In this document: one piece after another, positions 1 to 11,274 of the stretch
Position numbering within the stretch: position 1 is the stretch's first letter
How the letters are laid out: every line of letters begins with the position of its first letter
DNA from: Basidiobolus meristosporus CBS 931.73
Lineage: Eukaryota; Basidiobolomycota; Basidiobolomycetes; Basidiobolales; Basidiobolaceae
Length of the DNA stretch: 36,060 nucleotides
Direction: 5' to 3'
Assembly (NCBI GenBank): GCA_002104905.1
Contig: MCFE01000792.1
Span: 1-36,060, forward strand
The notes under the pieces: model-generated
Database searches by the model: none
Seen by the model: only the letters and a program-made list of their open reading frames with translations
Told to the model about the DNA's origin: nothing
Program-made: the position numbers and the translations under genes

Positions 1-27
1 ATCCAATGCTTCTTATTTGAGCAAAAT

Positions 28-270
28 TGACCCACTTTTGGTCAAGTTAAGGTTTTGTCATTTACGGCAGATCTGGAGTTTCCTTATTTCCGGCCAACAG
101 TCTAATCCATTTAGACAACTTCACTGTGTGTCCATATTAGGCTCAGGGACAGTTACTTCCATCATATAGATGCTATATGAGGTAAAAAATAGTGACCTAC
201 TTTGGGTCAAGTTAAGGTTTTGTCATTTACGCCTGATCCGGATTATCCTTGTTTCCTGGCACTGTGGCAC
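28..270. repeat. Two-copy direct repeat, about 165-bp period
   Basis: A segment of about 75 bp starting near 28 recurs near 193. Both copies contain GTCAAGTTAAGGTTTTGTCA followed by diverged sequence ending near TCCTTGTTTCC or its equivalent. The interval suggests two units of a short tandem array or a duplicated piece of an element. No protein is supported in it. Confidence 0.55.
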
Positions 271-850
271 ATATAACATGGCCAAAAAAAAAAAGAAGGT
301 TTTTGCTTAACTCTGAGCTGGGATGGCCTGCTCCCACTTGAACCACGTCTGTTAGTGATTCAGATCCACAAATATGATCTAGAATGGTCATCTTTGTCTT
401 CTTTAAATAGCAATAACTTTCTTTGGACTGATTACTTCATATGCGGTAGATTCAAAGTCCATTTGCTTCTTGATTTACCCGGTTTGGTATTGGACAACAC
501 CATGGGTTGTTTGGTAGCTATTCTTAGAGTGCTTCTACTGATTTGGATTGATACAGCTGCTTTTGTCTTATCAGAATATACTTGTAGAATAGAGATTGGC
601 GCTTTTCCAGAAGTGAGATTCTCCTTAACAAGGGCTTTGATTATCCTTATTCTCCTGATAGTTATTTTCAACCTTGAGCTCGGTTTCCAAGGCTAACTGA
701 TCTTCTCAGTGTCTTCAGAATCCATAAAAACCATCTGGTTGATCCTTGCACCTTTTTCTTTCAGCTCCATAGACAGCAGACATCAAGACTTCTGCACTAA
801 ATAATCTGTTCCAATATATACTACAATATCTAACAGATCCTGTTGAAGTT

Positions 851-1168
851 TCAAGGCTCTTCTGGGGTTTCTAGCTTGAGAGCTTCGTACAAGAGGCTCC
901 ATAGAACATATCTGCATTGCCAGATAGTCCAAATATGGCTTACATAAGTTTTGGCACCATTTGGGAAGTACCCTAGTTTGCGGTAGTAGTATTTTCCATT
1001 TTTTCTTCTTTTCTTTTTCTGCTGATGACCCAGGGATAATTCCCTTTGTGGGGTGGTTCTGGACTTCCTTGCAGGTGGGACCACGGTGTTTTTGAGCACA
1101 AGAGTCTCCATGACATCATTGTTCCAGAATATCTGACTATTTGAGAGTGAAATAATCAAAATTGGCAT
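851..1168 (-). pseudogene. Copia gag C-terminal remnant with degenerate zinc knuckle
   Basis: The minus-strand reading contains a basic stretch (KSRTTPQRE...QQKKKRRKNGK) followed by YYYRKLGYFPNGAK. This has the spacing of a retroviral CX2CX4HX4C knuckle, but the cysteines and histidine are replaced by Y, R, Y and A. Basic tail plus knuckle is the usual end of copia gag. Weak gag-like sequence continues upstream to about 1310 in other frames. Family assignment is by context and spacing only, since no metal ligand survives. Confidence 0.35.
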
Positions 1169-2296
1169 CCACTTAGATCATTCATAACTTTTGATAGAGT
1201 TGACCAAATTTGATCAAATAAACTGCATTTGATAGCTAGCTTCATCAATACTTTGGTATCAGACTCCAATATATCAGTAATTTGAGTTGCAGAACTTGGC
1301 GGTGACTTGATCAATCAAAATTCTTCTGATCTGATCCAGAGAAGTTAAATATCACCAAGTGTTTTCTCCCACTGTAATAAGTGATATATATATAACAAGT
1401 ATAAAGTACTATGTTATCTTCTGAGTGGCTCTTAGCTGTGTACTGACCAACTGTTGCTTGGTTGTATACTCCAATCAGGCTTGCAATTATATGCGTCACT
1501 CCTTTGGCTGGCGGTAGAATCTTCATGAGTTGATTTTGCTAAATTTGTATAATACTTTCTCCCACTGTTTTGAGACTTAAACAGAGTGATAGCACGTCTA
1601 ACAGCTCCATATTTAGCTCCTGGTACACTGGTTTCAGTATCAAAACACTTGATACAATTATAGCATTCTTCTAATGGATTGTGTAGTACATATCCGTACT
1701 CCAGGTGGATATATATGTATTATATATCATTGGGATCCTTACAATTCAGGAAGCTTGTTTCTGAGATCTTTTTCCATCAGTAGATAGTCCAGAATGGCGG
1801 CTAACAGCTCCAGTATTTGCATTCTCAGCTGTATTTTGAGTGGCAACAGATTTTTGGTAAAATCCTCCTCCGGCAATCATTAATAATGATCTATATTTTT
1901 TTTTTTTTGCAATTCAGGATAATATCCTATCCAAGAGCTCGTCTAACAGTCAATTGGGGTCATATGAATACATATTGCAGTATATTTCATTGTAGATCTG
2001 GACCCTCAATTGCTGGAATTACGCAATTTTCTTCAGTAGTGGTAGAGCACCAACATACTATATTTCTTGACACAATTACATGCCAGTTTGATTGACTCTT
2101 CTTCATAACTAACTTGGATAGTTACTGAAGGCATCTTTTGAAGGCAAGGCCTTCTTCTCCACAGCAATATCCTCATAAACATAGTCCTTTAGCAGCGGTA
2201 GTCTTCTTTAACCTTAGCGGAGCAATAGTGCGGAAAGTCTTTCTCCAGACTAGCAGAAAAGGATCCAAAGCATAGTAGACACCAAGAGGACAGCAA

Positions 2297-2313
2297 GCTC
2301 GGGGCTCATAACC
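2297..2313 (-). other. Primer-binding site, initiator-tRNA-Met half-molecule type
   Basis: Directly after the minus-strand LTR end the sequence reads GGTTATGAGCCCCGAGC. Its complement contains GGGCTCATAACC, which is the anticodon stem-loop of initiator tRNA-Met. Copia of Drosophila is known to prime from an initiator tRNA cut in the anticodon loop, and this site has that design. It fixes the orientation of the element and the boundary of its LTR. Confidence 0.7.
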
Positions 2314-2662
2314 TGTTGCAATATTCTGAGGAGTATTGGAAGTGATGTGGAGAACTAGAAGATTTACATGTTATTCACTTGTAGATTTATTGATCAAAAG
2401 TATGGTATTTATACTTTTGATAAAGTAGAGGAAACAAACGTGTAGAGTTTGTTAAGGAAGGTCCCAAGAATATGTGTGCAAAGTTTGGGGTCTTTTGGAC
2501 GACTTTGAGAAAAATAATAATCTGGGTACCTGATAATTTGGTGAAAATATTCTAAGTAAATCCCGACAAGAAATCTAGTCAGGACAGAATGCTAATCACA
2601 GAATAAGATCTATGTGACTAAGTTAGCATGAATATTTAGGTGACAATTCAATAATTACAACA
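2314..2662 (-). repeat. Copia-family 5' LTR (minus strand)
   Basis: The LTR begins TGTTGTAATT and ends TTGCAACA on the minus strand. It aligns with the plus-strand LTRs at 7304-7947 and 23549-23975. Shared blocks include the reverse complement of GGTGAAAATATTCTAAGTA, of AAGGTCCCAAGAA, and of a TATA-like region with AAAGTATAAATAC. It is strongly diverged from the other two copies, so it is old or from a sister subfamily. Confidence 0.65.
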
Positions 2663-2741
2663 TTATCCCCATATGATGTTTACCCTGATTAGTTATTAGC
2701 AATAGTTATCCCAGATGTTATTCAGCTTTGTGATCATTATA

Positions 2742-3090
2742 TGTATCTACATAAGACAAGTACCCGTGTCAGTACCCATGACACATGACCTAGGTCTGTG
2801 TTACCATCCCTACCATTTCAATACCATATATGGTATTTCTATGTTGCACAGGTTTTGACTGCTGATTCCTGATTGGTTGGATGTGCTGTGCCCTTTAGAA
2901 CCTTCCAGGACATTCTTGGCATATTTTTAGCTCATAGTGATGTCATCAAGAATTCCACTGATGCCTAGAATCTTCTAGAACCTTGTCATTAGTAATCACT
3001 TGGCAATCAGGAAAAGTATTTAAGGGAAAGCAATCCCTCATCAATAAATCATCCCTTCTATCAGTAACAATTCTACCTTATTGATTGGCA
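2742..3090 (+). repeat. LTR of a second (gypsy-related) family, copy A
   Basis: About 349 bp that align along their whole length with 13786-14129 at roughly 70% by eye. Shared blocks include GATTGGTTGGATGTGCTGTG, ATTAGTAATCACTT and AATAAATCATCCC. A TATA-like box (AGTATTTAAGGG) sits near 3015-3026, as expected for an LTR promoter. Ends are drawn as TGTATC...GGCA, the right end being less certain. Copy B leads into a gypsy-type leader, so this is probably an LTR of the same family. Confidence 0.6.
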
Positions 3091-3349
3091 GTTGATCACT
3101 GCACCTGCCTTCAACAGTACATCTCAGACCTGCCATCAAGGAGCTTTTCAGGGTAGTGCACAAGACACACAGAGGCCTTTGGAGACACTTGGAGCACCTA
3201 GGAAGCTAGAGAAGCAGGAGCTTTTACCATAGTGACATATTGACAAAGACACCAGCAGTTTAGACACAGAGGTTATTGCACCCATCAGACACCTCACACA
3301 CCTTGAGTTGTGTAGCTTCTCCCAGGAGTACCTCTACACCACCACAGCG
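3091..3349. other. Unassigned sequence between LTR A and the truncated gypsy copy
   Basis: The first 20-30 bp (TGATCACTGCACCTGCC) match what follows LTR B at 14130, so this probably starts as leader sequence of the copy-A element. Further right I see no supported gene. The old gypsy open frame runs into this segment with unrelated residues, which marks a deletion or insertion breakpoint near 3350. Confidence 0.4.
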
Positions 3350-5216
3350 GGACAGGAAGAGGGACCATCTGGCTTGTCTCTGGTTTGGTACTTTTGAGGT
3401 GGTAAAGTACTCAAAGCTCTTGTGGTCACAGAAGATCTTTATCTTTTGGGCTGCACTGTCAAGGTAGTGTCTCCATTGTTCAAAGGCAACAATGATTGCA
3501 AGTAGCTCCTTGTCATTGATATCATAGTTTACTTCAGCTGGAGTAGATATCCAGGAGTAGAATGTAATAGGGTGTAGTACATTCTTGTCATTGTACTGGG
3601 AAAGGATTGCACCAGGTGCAAAGTCAGAGGCATCAGTTTCTATGATTAAAGGTTTCTCAAGGTCAGGGTGAGCAAGCAGGTGAGCAAGCAGGTGAGCATA
3701 CAGGAAGGATTTCTTAATGGAATTAAATGACTGGGACTGTTCCTCATTCCAGGCAAAGGGCAGATTCTTCTGGGTGAGCTTTGTCAAGGGAGTGACTATC
3801 TTGGAGTAGTTGGCAATAAATCTACAATAGAAGTTGGCAAATCCAAGGAAGGGCTGCTCTACTTTTACAAAACAGGGAGTTTTCCACAACTGGATGGCTT
3901 CTACTTTCTTGTGATCCATTCTTATTCTATTTGAGCTGATTAGATAACCTAAGACCTCAACCTCTTTCTGGTCAAACTCACCTTTCTCCAGTTTGGCATA
4001 GAGGCCAGCAGTGTCAAGTTTGGCCAAGACTTACTTGCCATGGGAATTGTGTTCTTCTTGGGTCTTGGAGTAGATCAAGATGTCATCAAGGTAGATAACC
4101 GCAAATTGGTCAAGGTACTCTTGGAATATATCATTCATCAGGTGTTGAAAGACAGCTGGGGCATTGGTGAGACTAAATGGCATAACTTTATACTCAAAAC
4201 AATCACTTCTTGTTTGGAATGCAGTTTTCCATTCATCACCAGGCTTGATCCTGACAAGGTTATATGCTCCTCTGAGGTCAAGCTTAGTAAATACTTTAGC
4301 AGCAGAGAGTTGATTCAACAGGGTGTTGATCAGGCATAAAGGGTACTGGTTCTTGATTGTGATTTTATTCAGTGCATGGTAGTCTACACTCACTCTTAGG
4401 GAACCATCCTTTTTTTTGACAAAGAGGATTGGGGCACCAGCTGGGGACTTCAAGTACTGAAAAAAACCTTTCTGGAGGTTTTCTTGAATATAGCCATGGA
4501 GTTCTTTCAACTTTGGTTTCAAGAGGTTGTAAATAAGACCAAAAGGTGGGGTTATTCCTTCTTCAAGGTTGCTGGGACAATCATAGGGTCTATGAGCTGG
4601 GAGTAGTTTGGCTTTCTCCTTGTCAAAGACATGGGCAAACTCTTGATACTTTGCAGGTATTCTATTGGAGGGGGTTCCTTCAGTGATGATGGGCTCCCAG
4701 GTCTGGGGTAGCTTGGGAAAGGATACTTCTTTACCTGAAAAATCAAGTGGTTTCATGGAGTTGACATGGTGAATTCTGGGGAATGTCAGGATTTTGGTCT
4801 TCCAGTTGATATCTGGGTTATGGTGACTAAGCCATGGGCTTCCAAGGACTATGGAGTAGGGGGAGAGTTGATGATATTGAAGGCTAGTGTCTTGTGGTGA
4901 CCAGTACTGGACAGCTTGAGTAGACATGTCTCATGGGTAACAGCATCAGAAGAGTGGGACCTTCCATGAATGACTTCTTCTTATACAGGATAGGATTTCA
5001 GGACAGTGGGGATTTTGAGCTTCTGGACAAATGACTGGTCAATGAAACAGGAGGAAGCACCAGAATCTATGAGGGCAAGGACAGAGACAAGGCTGGATTC
5101 AGGGAGGTGGATGTTGACAGGTATTCTTAAAGACTGGATGGACTTGGTAGCGCATGATGTTTCTTGAATGTGCTGGATTTACATAGGAGGGTCCAGTTGC
5201 AAGCCTGTCACTGTAA
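3350..5216 (-). pseudogene. Gypsy pol remnant (protease, RT, partial RNase H)
   Basis: Reverse transcriptase motifs are clear: [38 protein letters not shown] and [12 protein letters not shown] in the segment ending near 4031. It continues in another frame with [18 protein letters not shown] and the RNase H start ETDASDF. The frame breaks near 4028 and again upstream of 4930, and the aspartic protease part (4930-5200) is only partly open. A short internal duplication (LLAHLLAH, near 3665-3695) is absent from the young copy. Homology ends after RWSLFLS at about 3350. Non-functional. Confidence 0.9.
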
Positions 5217-6140
5217 CTAGACATTGGAGCTTCCCATTAATTCTGGAGTAGATTGTTCACAGGAAGATTGCAGGAGCTTGAAGCTGGACTTCTTGTTAGG
5301 ACAAGACTTGGCAAAGTGGCCTGGCTGGCCACAGTAAAGGCAGAGGTTTGCCTGTTGATGTCTAGATCTTTCTTCTTTTGTGAGTTTCTTATATTTAGCA
5401 CTGTCAATCTGCACAGGATCATCAGGCTTAGTATTGGGTGACTGTATCACTGGGAAGGAGGTTGGCTGATTAGTATGTTGGAATTTCTGTTTCTTCTGGA
5501 AATGCTAATTGTCACATCAGATTGCTTGATGAATAGCTTCACCCAAGGTGGTTGGGTCAGGGAGAGTGAGAAGTAGGTCACTGACTTCATCATTGAGCCC
5601 ATCTTGAAATTGACTCAGTAGGGTAGCATCACCCCAAAGGCTCAGATCACTGGCTAGTAGCCGGAATTCAGAAGCATACACAGATGCAGGTCTGTTTCCT
5701 TGCTTCAAGCTCTTGATCTTGTTGGCAGCAGTTCTGGCATGGTCAATGTTGCCAAATGTTAGCTCCATTACTGTGAGGATGGTATGGTAGTTGCTGAGTA
5801 GAGGGGAGTTGGTTTCCACCAAAGGGGAGATCCATTTCTGGGCAGCTCCAGTCAGCAGGTTAGAGATATAACCAACTTTTGCTTGATCTGTTGGGAATCA
5901 ATTGGGTTGTAGTGACAAGTGGTGCTTCACTATGTTGATGAAACCTTAAAACTCATTCTGGGAGCCACTGAACTTGGTAGTGAAAGTGATCTTGGGATCA
6001 TGGCAGGAGGGAGCCTAGATTGGCTGTTGAGCATTTTGGCTCTGGAGCTGAGCAACAGAGTTTCTGAGGTCTGCATTGTCTAGTTGTAGCTGGGCAAAGG
6101 CAGCCATGAGACTTGCAAAGCTATACTCTGGGCTGGACAT
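5217..6140 (-). pseudogene. Gypsy gag remnant
   Basis: It begins with ATG at 6140 (MSSPEYSF...), equivalent to the start of the young gag at 18511. The middle is interrupted by stops near 5880-6010, and then long open pieces follow: one containing LTVMELTFGNIDHARTAANK and one with the zinc knuckle CLYCGQPGHFAKSC (CX2CX4HX4C) near the end. The frame across LLSNYHTILTVMELTFGN is unbroken here. That shows the equivalent break in the young copy is a later deletion. At the gag/pol junction the slippery heptamer is mutated to GGGAAGC (5229-5235). Confidence 0.85.
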
Positions 6141-6559
6141 GTCACGGTAGCAGGAGGTGGCAAAATCTCTAGGACTTGTTCAGGAATACCGGATATTGCT
6201 AGCTAATCTGTGGGTTATAAGGCCACTAGTTTGTCAAGAATACAATTATTGAGCCACAATCCCCAACTTTGAATAAGTTAGCATCACTTCAGAAGGTACT
6301 GGCTTAAATGTCCTTTGTTAGAGTATTGTACTAAAGCTTCCAATACTGTAACAACTGTAAACTATACCAGCAGTGTAATAAAGTGAATGCAACTTTGGCC
6401 AATAATCTTACAAAGATAAAGTATCTTTGCCTTTAGAGGACAAGACTAGGGAAAGCTTCAGGGTGATACATATGGTAGGTATTCCTTTAAAAGTTCTTCT
6501 CAAGAACTTTGGGTAGAAGGCAGTGATCCACAGGTAAGTCAGGAGCAGTCCGATAAAAC

Positions 6560-7105
6560 TATTATGAATAGATACTAGGCAGGGGAGTAGAGCTAGGCAA
6601 GGCAGGACCAGGAAAGGACTTAGGTGTGGATCAACAAGGCAAGATGTGTTTTCAAGGCAAGGCGGATTTCCAAGGCAAGGCTGTTTATTCAAGATCTGTG
6701 TTTATCAGACTGAGGAATACACAAGGGAGGATAGGACTATATATACATTTTGGCAATATGAATGCTGAGAGATATTGGCTAATACTGATGGGGTTTGGGG
6801 GTGATGCACAGCAAGTGTGCCAAGATAGAATATACTAAAAAACAGACTGGAATATCACATGGATATAAATCAGGGGTTAACTAATCATTTAACTGGGTCA
6901 TGTCACATGTAGTTAACATATATGGCTTGGGACTGCATAAATTCTGATGGCAAGCTTCCATAAAATGTTTTATTGTGTAATGGTGACTTGGAGCTTTCAA
7001 GAAGCTGCTAGAATGTGGTAGAACTTTCTAGAAGGAACTAGGATTTCTTCACTGACTGGATTTGGCTAGATAATTGGAGACCAGGGATGTCATGTGATCA
7101 TGACA
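6560..7105 (-). repeat. 5' LTR of the old gypsy copy
   Basis: The minus strand starts TGTCATGATCACATGACA at 7105, identical to the first bases of the young LTRs, and ends just before the GTTTTATCGGACT primer site. It keeps a TATATATA box near 6738-6745 and the transcript-start motif AGTCTGATAAAC near 6700-6711. It is 546 bp against 521 bp in the young copy, with many substitutions. Confidence 0.85.
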
Positions 7106-7303
7106 GGTATCAAGTGGCCAGCAAGATACTGTTGGTATAGTATTGACTGATAAATAGTCCAATATGACTTGTGTGGATAAATACTGGCTGTGAGCCTTGT
7201 AGTACTTAGTATGCTGTCTGCATGCCTCATGGCAGAGAGGCTTCTTTTAATAGCCTCATGAACCCTTTTCTCTTCTCTGAAGCAGTGAATCAAAGTATTC
7301 CTC
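7106..7303 (-). pseudogene. 5' fragment of Plavaka-like transposase gene (copy P1)
   Basis: The minus-strand frame SLSAMRHADSILSTTRLTAS...PHKSYWTIYQS matches the plus-strand region at about 11285-11470 that precedes a recognisable Plavaka-type transposase (P2). The remainder was lost where the gypsy LTR starts at 7105. It lies head to head with the X1 fragment at 7948, with a solo copia LTR between them. The domain itself is not one I recognise, and identity comes from the P2 context. Confidence 0.6.
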
Positions 7304-7947
7304 TGTTGTAGAAGTTTGCAATTCCACCTAAATATTAAGCTAACTTGATCACCTAGATAATTCCCATCAAATCCTAAAGAATACTGACCTAATTCTGTGC
7401 TGAGATTTACTTAGATTATTTTCACCAAAAAATCAGTTACCAAGAGCATGAAAATTAGATAAGTTGTCCAAAAAGCCCTAAACATTGCACACATGTTCCT
7501 GAAAACCTCCTAAACCTATTGTATGTGGTATTTTGTCAAGACCATGTAACAGTACCCTAAGAAAAATGCTTAACAAAAGGCCAGCACAAAACCATCCTAA
7601 TATCTGCTGATTCCAAGTTTCTCAAAACTGACAGTTGTAAATATCTTAGGTACTAGATATTGGGCATACAAGCAAATATATTTTCCAGGAGGAGACTAGG
7701 CCAACTAGTATCTATGCCAAACTTAGTAGTTAGCTCACTACTACTTCCATCAAAAAAGCAATTGAAAATTTGAACAAAAAGTATCATCTGAACACAGCTG
7801 ATTACTAGCAGAAAATCAGATGAAGTCCAAGTTTGAGACTTCTCATAGGGGTTTAAATTCTGTTACATTCAATAAATTATTCAATGAGAGCCACATTATC
7901 TACTTGCACTCTCAATCACTTCCAATATCTCTAAGTGTCTTACAATG
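7304..7947 (+). repeat. Solo copia LTR inserted between P1 and X1
   Basis: It starts TGTTGTAGAAG and ends in a TCTTACAATG that corresponds to the TCTTACAACA of the copia LTR at 23549-23975. Shared internal blocks include ATTTTCACCAAAA and CATGAAAATTAGATAAGTTGTCC. The flanks read TCCTC (7299-7303) and TCTTC (7948-7952), a plausible decayed 5-bp target duplication. It is longer than the other copies (about 644 bp) because of extra sequence in its middle. No internal genes accompany it, so it is best called a solo LTR. Confidence 0.7.
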
Positions 7948-8630
7948 TCTTCATGGGGCAATCAGTTTGACACTCAGCAGCATAACACTATTATATCACT
8001 TCTTTGTCAATACTCATATGAATTTAAGATAGTCTTGTATTTGAGACATTGCACCTACAAGAATATAAAATTCAATGTTGACCTGCCATGGTAAGCATTA
8101 GAAATACAGCTGTGTCACCACAAACACATGTATGTGTAACACCACTTTCCCTTTGCATTAATTTACTTCCATATATATGCCACAACAAAATAAAGCAAAG
8201 TTATCTGGTTCCCAACCCAACCTCACTGTTGACAGCAGCAGAAGTATGGTTGGACAACAGCTTGCTTTGACATTCAGTGCAACAAGCAGGGCTACATCCA
8301 AAAAAGGCCTTATTGACAGTGTGCACACTGAAAGTAATAATGCAGACTCCTCAGGGTCTCAGTCAAGTAGTCAAGTGAGAATCTCTGCAGAGCTGCAAAC
8401 TGACCATAAGCTTGGGCAAATGAGAATGTAGCAAATGTAGTACCTTTGGTTGGAGACCAGCAAGTGGCCATCATAACATCACCACCACTCATACTAGCAA
8501 GTATGTTGTCAGCACATACTAAAGCCTTTATGAGGCAATTAGGTGCAGTGGCTGATAGGATAGATTCAATAGCCCAGAAACAGGGTGAGTGGCTAAAACA
8601 TTTAGAGCAATCAATATCCTAGGTAGAGAA
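7948..8630 (+). pseudogene. 5' part of unknown transposon gene X (copy X1)
   Basis: This matches the reverse complement of 11260-10540 over its full length, including the presumed untranslated leader and an ATG-initiated frame at 8177 (MPQQNKAKLSGSQPN...). That frame breaks at 8429, but the related sequence continues in another frame as LSAHTKAFMRQLGAVADRID. The middle is Ser/Gln-rich and the next part looks like a coiled coil. Homology stops at about 8630, where the terminal sequence of another element begins. The missing remainder is probably X3 at 14786. No known family recognised. Confidence 0.6.
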
Positions 8631-8953
8631 TACAGTATCTTTTCCTATGAATATTATTGTAATGATCCCATTAAAAGGCCATTGCAAGCTTAAAGTCCCA
8701 GGACTAAGAGGTACTGATCCTATCAGGACACCATCCAGAGACCATTGAAAAATAATTGCACCCCATATTTCACAAAAGACTTGGTCAAAATTTTTCTTCA
8801 CAATGACATATAAGTGGCTTTTGATTGTTCCCTGCCAATTTGCTCACTTTCTGATCCCGGACACTCTATCAGCATTTATGTTTGTGTGCATTGATTGGCT
8901 ATTGCTTCTTTTTCACACTTCTTACTTCCTGACTCAACTATTTCTCTTACTTT

Positions 8954-11033
8954 TCATGCATACAAATTGATATATTTATGTTGAAACTTCATCTGTATCT
9001 CAATTGCCAATTCTATTGACCTATGCAAGTCCCTATACCCTACACTAACATTAAGCCCAACCCCACACTCAACAAGTAACTCCATTAAAATCCACCACTC
9101 AAGAAGCATTTCTGCTGTAATGCTCTGGTTCCATGACATTGGCAGGAAACCAATGGCATTATGCCTCTGTTCATTCACCGGCTCCTACACTGGTCTTCAA
9201 CTGGTACTGCAAGGTCTAACCCCTCATTGGCGAGTCTTTGCAGTAAATCCTTGCAATGCTTAAGTGTGTTTTCTTGAGCACTGCTCTTGAAGAATTGCTG
9301 CAACCTCTTAGTGTGCCTGTTAATGTACCAATATTCCACTGAAATCATTGTGATAGTCTTTTGAGTTCTGGAAGCTGTGGCCTTGTCTGTCAGTGGGATC
9401 TGTACTTCCCAACAATGGAGAATGTGAAGGCTGTGGTAGACAAATAGCCTTATTTGGTAAACTCATCTATCTTGCTGGATTGTAGCTCAACTGTCTGTGC
9501 TTCCACCTCTTGTGAAAACAGCTGTTTTCTTGTTGGTAATTCTTCTTGTGTCTGATGGGATTCAGTCTGTTCTGGGCTTGTGGCATTAATTGCCAAGAAC
9601 TGCAGTTTCTTTTGCATGCTTCCCTGTCTCAGGCTTGGGAAGACATCTTTCCCTTTAACTTTTCCTTTATCACTGCCAGGTCTTTCACTGCTACTTTTTC
9701 TGAGTGCTTCTTGCAATGAACCACATTTTCTCCTTTGAAATTCTGCTTTGATGCATCTGTTTTGGCCTACTTGTTACTTTGTGGCACTCTTCTGGCAACC
9801 TGATGTTTTTTTCCCGCTTATTTCAAACTCTCTACCATTGTTGTGACAGGCTCCTGTAAAAACCGCTGGTTTTATCACTGCCAGGTCCTTCACTGCTGCT
9901 TTGAATGAGTGCTTCTTTAGTGGTATTACATTTTTTCCCTGATAATTGTGGTGCTGGTGCATCTGTGTCTGCCTGCTTGTCCCTAATTGGCACTCTTCAA
10001 GCTACCTGACATCTCTTTGATGCTTGTGTGGAGCTTTCAGCCCTGCTTGTATTGGCTCTTGAGGAAGCTGCTGGTTTTTAGCCATGGAACCCTTGCTCTT
10101 CTGCCTTTGTTAATTTGTGCTATTCTTAAGATACTTCCTTAGCATATCAATGATGGCCCAAAATCTGTTTGCCTATTTGAGTCCAGGATAATGCTTGTAG
10201 AACCAGTCAAGTGCATTCTGCTTGGGCTTGAGTTCTTGATGGTCCATTGGTAAACCAGCCTTAAGGTGATGGCATGCCAGACTTCTGACAGCCTCATGAA
10301 TATTAGCCCACTCTTCATTATTGCACTCAATGTCTTCATGGATCTTCAATGTGTTTTGATTTTTAGGCTTTGGTATAAACACCACATTGTCTCCCTCCCA
10401 TGCTGTGATAGGTTTCTTTGTGATAATTATCTTTGGGCTCTGCAGTTGTGCTTCATAGACTGCAAGGTGTTCCTCTGCTGTTACATTGGGAAATGGCTCA
10501 ATTCTTAGCTGGGACATTGAGCTACTTGAGTTCCTTCTTTGCAGCAACAATAATGCTTTCTCTACCTGGGATACTGATTGCTCTATATGTATTATCCACT
10601 CATCCTGTTTCTGGACTATTTCCTGATTTCTCTGGGCCATTGCATCTATCCTATCAGCTACTGTACCTAATTGCTTCATTAATACTTTGGTATGAACTGA
10701 CAACATACTTGTAAATATGAGTGGTTATGATATTATGACAGCTACTTGCTGGTCTTCAACTGAGGGTTCTTTGTTTGTTACATTGTCATCTGCCTGATCA
10801 TAATAGTCAGCATGTGCCTCTGCAGAGGCTCTCAATTGCCTACTTGACTGAGAGCCTGAGGATTATGCATTATTACATTTGGTGGGCATACTGTTAACAT
10901 GGTCTTTTTTGGATGTAGCCACACTTATTGCAATGAATGTCAAAGCAAGCTGTTGTCCAGCTATTCTTCTGCTGCCATCAGCAGTGGGGTTTGGTTGGGA
11001 ACCAGACAACCTTGCTTTATTTTTTGGCAGCAT
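8954..11033 (-). pseudogene. Unknown transposon-borne gene X, most complete copy (X2)
   Basis: From ATG at 11033 one frame runs to 10173 with only two internal stops: 177 residues at its 3' end are uninterrupted, and the frame then continues past a third stop to about 10107. It encodes a Ser/Asn-rich start, a predicted coiled coil (TKVLMKQLGTVADRID...EQSVSQVEKALLLL) and a conserved end (KQNALDWFYKHYPGLK then ANRFWAIIDMLRKYL). A linker with fragmented frames follows (9450-9962). The conserved C-terminal block at 9178-8954 includes LLEWWILMELLVECGVGLNV, shared with X3. I do not recognise any family. A structural or DNA-binding accessory role is only a guess. It lies head to head with transposase P2. 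Confidence 0.55.
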
Positions 11034-11274
11034 ATATAGGGAAGTGAATCAAACCAAAGGGGAAATGGTGTTACATACACATGTGTATGTGGTGCCACAA
11101 CTTTATTTATAATGCTTACTATGGCAGGTCATCATTGAATCTTATATTCATGTAGGTGCAATGTCTCAAAAACAAGACTTTCTTAAACTTGTGTGATTAT
11201 TGACCCAAAAGTGACATAATAGTGTTACGTTGTTGAAGGTCAAACTGTTTGCCCCATGGACAAAACTACTTTGA

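Larger units (their letters stand above)
1..2662 (-). mobile_element. Decayed Ty1/copia-type retrotransposon, 5' portion (LTR, leader, gag remnant)
   Basis: Read on the minus strand, this stretch starts with an LTR (2662 down to 2314) related to two other copia LTRs in the window. A primer site of the half-tRNA type follows immediately, then a long leader, then a gag-like remnant with a degenerate zinc knuckle near 960-1010. The rest of the element would lie to the left of the window. The coding frames are broken by many stops, so the copy is dead. The copia assignment rests on the LTR match to the element at 23549-23975, which is attached to a recognisable copia reverse transcriptase, and on the primer site. 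The part from 1 to 850 has no recognisable protein and might belong to another repeat. Confidence 0.55.
3350..7105 (-). mobile_element. Old Ty3/gypsy chromovirus copy, 3'-truncated
   Basis: On the minus strand this element runs LTR (7105-6560), primer site, leader, gag (6140-5217), then protease, reverse transcriptase and part of RNase H, where homology to the young element at 17584-23484 stops abruptly near 3350. Integrase, chromodomain and the 3' LTR are missing. Several frameshifts and stops interrupt gag and pol. The same LTR type, leader and gene order show that it is an older member of the young element's family. It abuts a transposase fragment at 7106, into which it was probably inserted. 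Confidence 0.9.

Noticed and set aside
432-671. Transposase- or recombinase-like fragment (minus-strand frame with LQVYSDKTKAAV)
   Set aside because: A faint resemblance to the YSDKTQ stretch of Plavaka-type proteins, but neighbouring residues do not match. Left unassigned within the copia region.
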